A stretch of 8,307 nucleotides of DNA from positions 1 to 8,307 of the forward strand of contig JAHFPO010000106.1 in the NCBI GenBank assembly GCA_023266695.1. The letters run 5' to 3'. Below, in pieces: positions 1 to 4,512 of this stretch. The translations under genes and the position numbers were made by a program. Each line of letters begins with the position of its first letter. The first letter of the stretch is position 1. Source of the stretch: Hyphomicrobiales bacterium. Lineage in GTDB: Bacteria; Pseudomonadota; Alphaproteobacteria; Rhizobiales; Xanthobacteraceae. Under the pieces are notes generated by a model. That model had not been told where the DNA came from and made no database searches. It was given only the letters and a program-made list of their open reading frames with translations.

Positions 1-624
1 GATGGCGTCGCGCACCTCGGTGAGCGAGATGTTGCGGGCGCCGATCGCATCGGGATCGATGCGTACGCGCAAGGCGTATTTCTGCGCGCCGAAGATATTG
101 ACCTGGGCCACGCCCGGAAGCTGCGAAATCTGCTGGGCAAGCAGGGTATCGGCGTATTCGTTGACCACCGAGAGCGGCAGCGTGTCGGAAATCACCGACA
201 GGATCAGGATCGGCTGATCCGCCGGATTGACCTTGCGGAAGCTCGGCGGAATGGTCATTTCCACCGGCAATTGGCGCTGAACGACCGAGAGGGCGGACTG
301 CACGTCGAGGGCCGCGTCGTCGATATTGCGGTCGAGAAAGAACTGAACCGTGATCAGGGTGGAGCCGGTAGTGCTCGACGAGGTGATCGAGTCGATACCG
401 GCTATGGTGGAGAGCTGCCGCTCGATCGGAGTGGCAACCGCGGAAGCCATGGTCTCGGGGCTCGCGCCCGGCAAGGTCGCGGTGATGCTGATAGTGGGGA
501 ATTCGACCCGCGGCAGGGCGGCAACCGCCAACAGCCGGTAGCCGAAAATGCCACCGACGATGAGCGAGGCCATCAACAGCGTCGTCATGACCGGACGGCG
601 GATGCAGAGTTCAGGAAGATTCAC
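1..624 (-). CDS. RND multidrug efflux pump, MdtB/MdtC-like, N-terminal part (runs off the window)
   Basis: Inner-membrane, proton-driven RND permease that would export drugs or other toxic compounds through a tripartite channel with the adaptor encoded just upstream. The visible 208 codons begin LPELCIRRPVMTTLLMASL, the usual RND start with the first transmembrane helix at about residues 10-30. The first periplasmic porter domain follows, with LPGASPETMASAVATPIERQ (about residues 50-70), then FRKVNPADQPIL and LAQQISQLPGVAQVNIFG. The last two blocks resemble MdtB/MdtC-type (HAE-1) pumps more than AcrB, judged from memory of these families. The start is GTG at 624: an in-frame ATG upstream is not available (the nearby ATG is followed at once by TGA), and a GAGG lies 7 nt before the GTG. 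The gap to the adaptor stop is 9 nt, so the two genes are co-transcribed. The C-terminal part, including the proton-relay residues, is outside the window, so the substrate class cannot be judged. Confidence 0.93.
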   Translation of the reverse strand, partial: MNLPELCIRRPVMTTLLMASLIVGGIFGYRLLAVAALPRVEFPTISITATLPGASPETMASAVATPIERQLSTIAGIDSITSSSTTGSTLITVQFFLDRNIDDAALDVQSALSVVQRQLPVEMTIPPSFRKVNPADQPILILSVISDTLPLSVVNEYADTLLAQQISQLPGVAQVNIFGAQKYALRVRIDPDAIGARNISLTEVRDAI

Positions 625-631
625 GGCATCA

Positions 632-635
632 CCTC
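632..635 (-). promoter_or_regulatory. Ribosome binding site deciding the GTG start of the RND pump
   Basis: On the minus strand GAGG stands 7 nt before GTG at 624 and overlaps the TGA stop of the adaptor gene (634-636). This spacing supports the GTG start and suggests translational coupling of pump to adaptor. Confidence 0.6.
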
Positions 636-1776
636 AGACCCCGCGCGCCGGACGCACCTCGACGCGGGCGCGGTCGCGCAGCGCGAGCTGCCCATCGGTC
701 ACTACGGTCTCGTTACCGGCGAGGCCTTCCGACAGCACGGTCTCGCCTGCGCTGGTGCGGATGACCTTCACCGGACGAATGAGCGCGATCCCGCTCTCGA
801 TCACATAGACGAACGTGCCGCGCTGGCCGGTCTGCACCGCCATGGATGGCACGACCACGACATTCTGGTCGATCCGGAGCGTCAAGCGCACCGCCACCAG
901 CGACCCCGGCCACAGCACTTCGTCCTTGTTCTCGAACAGGCCGAGAACCTTGATGGTGCCGGTGGTGGAATCGACCGCATTGTCGACGCCGGCGACCCGT
1001 CCCTCGACCGGCGCAGGACCTTCCGGCCCCGCCTCGACTCTCGCCTTGTCGCCGGTCATGCGCAGTTCCGGCAAATAGCGCTCGGGAATTGCGAAGACGA
1101 CATAGATCGGCGAGAGCTGGTTCACGGTCGCGAGCGCGGGGGCGGTGTCGCTCGTCGCGCGCACCACCGTACCGGGCCGCACGCCGGAAACGCCGATCCG
1201 GCCGGTCACGGGCGAATGGATCTCATAATAGCTGCGGAGCACGCGGAGATTCTGCAACTGCGCTTCGTCCTGGGCGACCGTCGCCTTCAGCACGTCGGCA
1301 TTGGTGCGAGCGTCGGCGAGCTGGACAGGCGAGGCGACTTTGCGCTCGAGCAGACCGGAAATGCGCTCGACGTCGCGCAGGGCTTTTTCGAGTTGGGCCT
1401 GATCGCGGGCAAGCTGGGCCTCGGATTGTTTGAGCTGGGCCTCGATCGTGCGTGAATCGAGAGTGAACAGGATGTCGCCGGCCTTGACGGGATCGCCGTC
1501 CTTGAAATGGACCTTCTCAATCTGGCTGTCGACGCGCGAGCGCACCGGGAGGCTGATCAGCGGCTGCACGGTGCCGAGTGCTTCGAGGCGATAAGGCACG
1601 TCCTTGCGCTCGGCCTTGCCGGCCAGAACCGGAACCACGCGCTCACGCGGCGAGGTGTTCTGCGCGACCGCGCCGCTGCCCCCGGACAAAGCCCACCAGG
1701 CAACGCCGCCCGTGGCGGCGAGCAGAGCCACCCCGAGCGCGATGGTCGCGAGCTCAGACCTTGCCGAGAATTTCAT
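634..1776 (-). CDS. RND efflux periplasmic adaptor (membrane fusion protein, HlyD/MdtA-like)
   Basis: Periplasmic adaptor that links the RND pump downstream to an outer-membrane channel. It is 380 aa, normal for the family. In order: an N-terminal membrane anchor or uncleaved signal (about 10-30); the first half of the lipoyl domain, with the pattern KVHFKDGDPVKAGDILFTLD at about 88-107; an Ala/Gln/Leu-rich alpha hairpin (about 111-180); the second lipoyl half, EIHSPVTGRIGVSGVRPGTV (about 185-204); the beta-barrel (about 225-300); and the membrane-proximal domain to the C terminus. The ATG at 1776 was chosen because it places the hydrophobic anchor at the extreme N terminus. Its ribosome binding site is weak (AGG 9 nt upstream). 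An alternative ATG at 1851 would add 25 mostly basic residues, and the open frame continues to 2091, but those parts resemble leader DNA. No outer-membrane factor gene is visible here. Confidence 0.92.
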   Translation of the reverse strand: MKFSARSELATIALGVALLAATGGVAWWALSGGSGAVAQNTSPRERVVPVLAGKAERKDVPYRLEALGTVQPLISLPVRSRVDSQIEKVHFKDGDPVKAGDILFTLDSRTIEAQLKQSEAQLARDQAQLEKALRDVERISGLLERKVASPVQLADARTNADVLKATVAQDEAQLQNLRVLRSYYEIHSPVTGRIGVSGVRPGTVVRATSDTAPALATVNQLSPIYVVFAIPERYLPELRMTGDKARVEAGPEGPAPVEGRVAGVDNAVDSTTGTIKVLGLFENKDEVLWPGSLVAVRLTLRIDQNVVVVPSMAVQTGQRGTFVYVIESGIALIRPVKVIRTSAGETVLSEGLAGNETVVTDGQLALRDRARVEVRPARGV

Positions 1777-1796
1777 TTGAATGGCCTGACCCACTC

Positions 1797-1856
1797 GACG
1801 GATATAGTCGCGCGTCTGCAGACGCCAAATCCGTCCGCGTTTTTCTACCATCCGTC
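1797..1856 (-). promoter_or_regulatory. Candidate operator region: 14-bp palindrome and ATCCGTC repeats before the efflux operon
   Basis: A perfect 14-bp palindrome GCGTCTGCAGACGC lies at 1812-1825. It is flanked by GACGGAT (1797-1803) and its inverted copy ATCCGTC (1829-1835), and a second ATCCGTC lies at 1850-1856, exactly 21 bp (two helical turns) from the first. The cluster lies between the candidate promoter and the adaptor start, where a repressor would be expected to bind. Efflux operons are often controlled by TetR, MarR or MerR repressors, but no regulator gene is visible next to this one, so the binding protein is unknown. An mRNA hairpin is an alternative reading. Confidence 0.35.
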
Positions 1857-1868
1857 GCTCTTGGCTGG

Positions 1869-1897
1869 ATTTAACATGCAGGAACTCGAACTGTCTT
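1869..1897 (-). promoter_or_regulatory. Candidate sigma70-type promoter of the efflux operon
   Basis: Reading the minus strand, AAGACA (1897-1892) and TTAAAT (1874-1869) are separated by 17 bp, each matching 4 of 6 consensus bases. Transcription would start near 1862 and give a leader of about 86 nt before the adaptor ATG, which would contain the palindrome and repeats described separately. The match is moderate and rests on sequence alone. Confidence 0.35.
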
Positions 1898-2014
1898 GCC
1901 GTCGGCTCACACGACCGCGCGAGCCTATCGCGAGAACCTGAACATACCATGAACGATAGATCGAGACGCGGGCCGAAGCGGGCTTCCCTAGGCGGGCCGA
2001 TGAAGATGAAAGGG

Positions 2015-2224
2015 TCAATCCGCGCGATCGGGCGGGCGCGCGTTCGCGACCTCACGGATCGACAGGCGGATGCGTTTGCGCAGCACCACACGATCGTCCT
2101 CGAGGGTGAAGTCGAGTTGATCGCCGGCTTGCAGGTCCCAGCGCCGGCGCAGCTCGACCGGCACGGTGAGCTGGCCCTTGCTGGTGAGGGTGGCCTTCAA
2201 GCGGTAGGGCCGCCGATAAGGCAT
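2015..2224 (-). CDS. AbrB/MazE/SpoVT-family DNA-binding protein (orphan antitoxin-like regulator)
   Basis: Small swapped-hairpin beta-barrel DNA-binding protein of 69 aa. The family signature is clear at residues 13-39: LTSKGQLTVPVELRRRW followed by DLQAGDQLDF, matching the TSKGQ-[IL]-T-[IV]-P pattern and the L-x-x-GD turn. A basic stretch, LRKRIRL, follows at about 48-54, and the tail is polar. Members act as transition-state regulators or as antitoxins (MazE, VapB, PrlF types) and usually repress their own promoter. The start is well supported by AAGGAG 5 nt before the ATG and by a strong promoter with a palindrome just upstream. No PIN-domain, MazF-like or other toxin reading frame is seen on either side: 1777-2014 downstream holds no convincing gene and the upstream neighbour is osmC. 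It therefore looks like an orphan regulator or a remnant of a toxin-antitoxin pair. Its targets cannot be told from the sequence. Confidence 0.85.
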   Translation of the reverse strand: MPYRRPYRLKATLTSKGQLTVPVELRRRWDLQAGDQLDFTLEDDRVVLRKRIRLSIREVANARPPDRAD

Positions 2225-2235
2225 CGCTTCTCCTT

Positions 2236-2265
2236 ATATTTTCCTTACTAAAGTAAGGATAATAT
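2236..2265 (-). promoter_or_regulatory. Long imperfect palindrome, likely autoregulatory operator of the AbrB-family gene
   Basis: The inverted repeat has 14-nt arms with one mismatch, around a central AA (2250-2251). The inner arms TCCTTACT (2242-2249) and AGTAAGGA (2252-2259) are perfect, and the outer arms ATATT (2236-2240) and AATAT (2261-2265) pair after a T/T mismatch. It covers the -10 box and transcription start of the gene and ends just before the ribosome binding site. This is the expected place for self-repression by an AbrB/MazE-type dimer. The stretch is AT-rich against a GC-rich background. Confidence 0.6.
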
Positions 2266-2287
2266 CACCCAACCCATTGAAAATCAA
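2259..2287 (-). promoter_or_regulatory. Sigma70-type promoter of the AbrB-family gene
   Basis: On the minus strand TTGATT (2287-2282) and TATTAT (2264-2259) are separated by exactly 17 bp, close to the TTGACA/TATAAT consensus. The expected start of transcription is near 2252, about 28 nt before the ATG at 2224, with AAGGAG between. The -10 box lies inside the palindrome at 2236-2265. The rest of the gap up to the osmC stop (about 2288-2473) shows no gene and no convincing terminator. Confidence 0.6.
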
Positions 2288-2473
2288 GGCCGGCTATCCC
2301 CATACAAGCCGCCCATTGGGGCCCCGGTGAAGGCTGTTCCGATGCCCAGTCGTGGCCGGTCCAGCCCTGACAGACCAAAGCGCACCCCGTCTCAAACCGC
2401 GCCCCCGACCTCAGGCTGGGAGCGGGATGGGATGGGACGACGCCAAGCTCGGCGACAGGTGCTTGCGGCCGGA

Positions 2474-2905
2474 TCAGACCTTCACATCAACCGCGAGCGT
2501 GATCTTCACGCCGGCAAGCGCCTTGGAAACGGGACAGCCGGTCTTGGCGCCCTCGGCGAGGGCGCGCACCTTTTCCTTGTCGGCTCCTGGCACTTCAACT
2601 TTGCACTGGAGCGCGCTCGTGGTGATGTTGGCGCCGCCTTCGCCGAGCACGACCTCGACCACCGAGGTGGTCTCGATCGATTTCGAAGCGAGGCCGGCTT
2701 TCATCAGACCGACGCCCAGCGCCATGGTGTAACAAGCGGCGTGGGCCGCGGCGATCAGCTCCTCGGGCGTGGTGCCGGGCGCGCCACCTTCGAACCGCGC
2801 CTTCATGCTGTAGGGTGCGTTCTTGAACAGGCCGCTCGCGGCCGTGACCTTGCCCGAGCTGTCCTTAACCGGGCCGTCCCAGCGGGCCGTTGCCGCGTTT
2901 TTCAT
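2474..2905 (-). CDS. osmC: OsmC-family peroxiredoxin (organic hydroperoxide reductase)
   Basis: Cytoplasmic thiol peroxidase that reduces organic hydroperoxides using two cysteines. The length, 143 aa, equals that of E. coli OsmC as recalled. The two redox cysteines are present: C58 in AAAHAACYTMAL and C124 in KTGCPVSKAL, one residue from the E. coli positions. The preceding TTPEELIAAAHAAC block carries the conserved Glu residues, and R37 in MKARFE corresponds to the catalytic-site arginine. An additional C101 is not a family catalytic residue. The ATG start at 2905 is supported by GGGAG 7 nt upstream. It lies 94 nt after the PCu(A)C chaperone gene, and a weak promoter is possible in that gap, so it may be transcribed independently. 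OsmC rather than Ohr is favoured by the HAACYTMAL and GCPVSKAL contexts and the overall length. Confidence 0.93.
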   Translation of the reverse strand: MKNAATARWDGPVKDSSGKVTAASGLFKNAPYSMKARFEGGAPGTTPEELIAAAHAACYTMALGVGLMKAGLASKSIETTSVVEVVLGEGGANITTSALQCKVEVPGADKEKVRALAEGAKTGCPVSKALAGVKITLAVDVKV

Positions 2906-2974
2906 GGCGTTTCTCCCGTTTGATGATGTGAGCCTGCTTGCCCACTGTCGCGGATCGCTTGTTCCGGATCGGTG

Positions 2975-3003
2975 TGTATACCATGCCGATCGGACATGAT
3001 CAG
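2975..3003 (-). promoter_or_regulatory. Weak candidate promoter upstream of osmC
   Basis: On the minus strand CTGATC (3003-2998) and TATACA (2980-2975) have 17-bp spacing, but only 3 and 4 of 6 bases match consensus. An inverted repeat with GATCGG (2967-2972) and CCGATC (2986-2991) straddles the -10 box. The -35 box overlaps the stop of the chaperone gene. Read-through from upstream is an equally good explanation for osmC expression. Confidence 0.25.
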
Positions 3004-3473
3004 TGTTTGTGCTCGCCGCCGGTCGTGCCTATTTTCTCGACCGCGAACTCGATCTCGACCGCACCCGCCTTCTCGAATACGAGCGTAGCCTTGAAGCGTT
3101 TTCCCTCGACCGGCGGTTCTTTGAGATTGACGAACATGAGGTGAGAGCCGCCGGGCGCGAGCTTGACGCTCTCTCCCGGCGCGATTTCGAGTCCTCGCGT
3201 GAGCGGCCGCATTTTCATCACGCCGCCATCTATCTTCATTTCGTGGATTTCGAAGCGGTCCGCGATCGCGGACGAGCCGCCAACGAGCCGGTCGGGGACC
3301 GATCCCTTGTTCTCGATCACCAGGTAACCCGCGGCGACGGACGCGCCTTTGGGCGTCGCCCGCGACCACGGATGGTCGATGCGGAGCGAGCCGACGGTGT
3401 AGTCGTGGGCGAAGGCCGGTGTTGGCGCGGCGATGAGAGCGAGGGCAAAAGCGATCTGGGTCATTAGGCGCAT
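3000..3473 (-). CDS. PCu(A)C-family periplasmic copper chaperone
   Basis: Exported cupredoxin-fold chaperone that binds Cu(I), and in characterised relatives delivers copper to the CuA or CuB site of haem-copper oxidases. It is 157 aa. A signal peptide (residues 1-22, ending PTPAFA before HDY) directs it to the periplasm. The copper-binding pattern H-x10-M-x(about 22)-H-x-M is intact: H77 in EIHEM, M88 in GGVMKM, then H111 and M113 in GGSHLMF. The C terminus, GGEHKH, adds two more histidines, as in several homologues. The ATG at 3473 was chosen because GGAGG lies 5 nt upstream and it gives a clean signal peptide. The frame is open far upstream (to 3878), but that part overlaps the DUF2946 gene in another frame and is rejected. 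It follows the DUF2946 gene by 88 nt, a pairing common in copper clusters. No oxidase gene is visible in the window. Confidence 0.93.
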   Translation of the reverse strand: MRLMTQIAFALALIAAPTPAFAHDYTVGSLRIDHPWSRATPKGASVAAGYLVIENKGSVPDRLVGGSSAIADRFEIHEMKIDGGVMKMRPLTRGLEIAPGESVKLAPGGSHLMFVNLKEPPVEGKRFKATLVFEKAGAVEIEFAVEKIGTTGGEHKH

Positions 3474-3561
3474 GGTTTCCTCCATGGCGCTTGCGGCCGC
3501 CCGCATAAGACGGCCCGGATGGAATGGAATGAGCGGAAATCTTCGCGCCCAGAGGCGCCAA

Positions 3562-3921
3562 TCAGGCACCAGGGGGCGGCGTGCGCGGCGCCGCCGATCC
3601 GCGCAGCAGCGAGGATGGAAGTTCCGTCGCGAACGAGCGCCACGGTGAGAATCCGCCGGGCGCGGGGGCGATCGCCCCGATTTCGTCTGGCGCGAGCGCA
3701 GGCGTCGCCCCGCCGCTGCCGGTGCATACGAGACAACAGAGCCCGTGATCCCTGGGAGTTGCCGGCGTCGCCGGATCGTCGCCCGACGGCGCGCCGGCGA
3801 GGCAAAGCGCGAAATGGGCGCTCCCGGCTGAATGGGTCGAGGCGATCGCGCCGAATAGCGCCCCGAGGAGAAGGCCATAGGCGGCGAGGAGGGCGATCAG
3901 CGAACGGAGAGAACGGCGCAT
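3562..3921 (-). CDS. DUF2946-like small membrane or exported protein with Cys/His cluster, copper-associated
   Basis: 119-aa protein of unknown biochemical role. It has an N-terminal hydrophobic segment (about residues 7-28) that could be a signal peptide or membrane anchor, then a Cys/His-containing centre: H30, H36, C40, H59, C62, C63 and C66, with the core HGLCCLVC. A Pro/Arg-rich tail ends RTPPPGA. This arrangement, its length and its place directly before a PCu(A)C chaperone fit the DUF2946 family, which is commonly found in copper-uptake or copper-handling gene groups. Metal binding through CLVC and the histidines is an inference. The start ATG at 3921 lacks a clear ribosome binding site, and the frame is closed by TAG 9 nt further upstream, so no better ATG exists. 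It begins 38 nt after hyfI, with short palindromes (GCCGATCGGC at 3934-3943) but no T-run, so transcription may continue from the hyf-like operon. Confidence 0.72.
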   Translation of the reverse strand: MRRSLRSLIALLAAYGLLLGALFGAIASTHSAGSAHFALCLAGAPSGDDPATPATPRDHGLCCLVCTGSGGATPALAPDEIGAIAPAPGGFSPWRSFATELPSSLLRGSAAPRTPPPGA

Positions 3922-3959
3922 GATGGAAATCTAGCCGATCGGCGGCCGCAGCGCGAGCC

Positions 3960-4505
3960 TCAGCGCCCGGCGCCTTTGGCCGCGCCCGTGCGCGAGGCGG
4001 CGTCGATCAGGGTCAGCAGGCCCTTCAGAATCTCGATCGGCCGCGGCGGACAGCCGGGAATGGTGAGATCGACCGGCACCACTTCGCTCACGGCACCCGC
4101 GCAGGCATAGCTTCCCGCGAACACGCCACCGCTGCAGGCGCAGTCGCCGAGCGCCACCACCCATTTCGGATCGGGCGTGGCATTCCAGGTGCGCTCGAGC
4201 GCCACCCGCATGTTCTTCGTCACCGGCCCGGTGACCAAGAGCACGTCGGCATGGCGCGGCGAGGCGACGAATCTGAGCCCGAAGCGTTCGAGGTCGTAGA
4301 CCGGATTGTTGAGGGCGTGGATTTCCAGCTCGCAGCCGTTGCAGGAACCGGCGTCGACCTCGCGGATCGACAATGAACGCCCCAGCACGCGGCGCGCGGC
4401 ATTGTCGAGTTTGGCGACGAGTTCCTTCACCGCGTGCTCGTCGGCTGCCGGACCGTCGATGGTGACGGGCGATTTGATGATCGAGCGGATGAGAAGCGAG
4501 CGCAT
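3960..4505 (-). CDS. hyfI: HyfI/HycG/NuoB-like Fe-S subunit of the hydrogenase-related complex
   Basis: Small peripheral subunit, 181 aa, homologous to complex I NuoB and to HycG/HyfI of formate hydrogenlyases. It carries the [4Fe-4S] cluster closest to the active or quinone site. Cluster ligands are all present: C55 and C58 in GSCNGCELEI (the CxxC form of hydrogenases, not the adjacent CC of NuoB), C122 in GDCACSGG and C152 in IPGCPPRPIEIL. The ATG at 4505 lies 7 nt after the hyfG stop; the ribosome binding site is poor, so translation probably depends on coupling. The frame is open further upstream to 4631 inside hyfG, but that extension has no family similarity. It is the last subunit of the operon in this window. 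An intact cluster beside a large subunit without NiFe ligands implies that the complex still transfers electrons, but to or from something other than a NiFe centre. Confidence 0.93.
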   Translation of the reverse strand: MRSLLIRSIIKSPVTIDGPAADEHAVKELVAKLDNAARRVLGRSLSIREVDAGSCNGCELEIHALNNPVYDLERFGLRFVASPRHADVLLVTGPVTKNMRVALERTWNATPDPKWVVALGDCACSGGVFAGSYACAGAVSEVVPVDLTIPGCPPRPIEILKGLLTLIDAASRTGAAKGAGR

Positions 4506-4512
4506 GGTCGTC

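Noticed and set aside
271..1455. Long open frame on the plus strand (394 codons)
   Set aside because: It lies opposite the adaptor and pump genes. The translation is rich in Arg, His, Gly and Asp without any domain, as expected from antisense frames of high-GC genes.
1777..2091. Extended N terminus for the efflux adaptor
   Set aside because: It overlaps the AbrB-family gene in another frame, contains the candidate promoter and palindrome, and puts the membrane anchor about 110 residues inside the protein. Only the shorter alternative start at 1851 remains conceivable.
2288..2473. Possible terminator after osmC (short complementary patches, GGGGCCCC at 2318-2325)
   Set aside because: No stable stem followed by a T-run was found, and no gene is seen in this stretch either.
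2327..2923. Plus-strand open frame of 198 codons over the osmC region
   Set aside because: Mostly antisense to osmC, with no ribosome binding site or domain. The part outside osmC is not distinct.
3545..3558. GCGCC/GGCGC hairpin just after the DUF2946 gene
   Set aside because: A 5-bp stem in GC-rich DNA without supporting context; chance is sufficient.
3474..3878. Extended N terminus for the PCu(A)C chaperone
   Set aside because: It overlaps the DUF2946 gene out of frame, is Arg/Pro-rich, and would bury the signal peptide. The strong GGAGG before 3473 fixes the start.
3922..3959. Possible terminator after hyfI (GCCGATCGGC and GCGGCCGC palindromes)
   Set aside because: The possible stem is short and no T-run follows on the minus strand, so a terminator cannot be supported.
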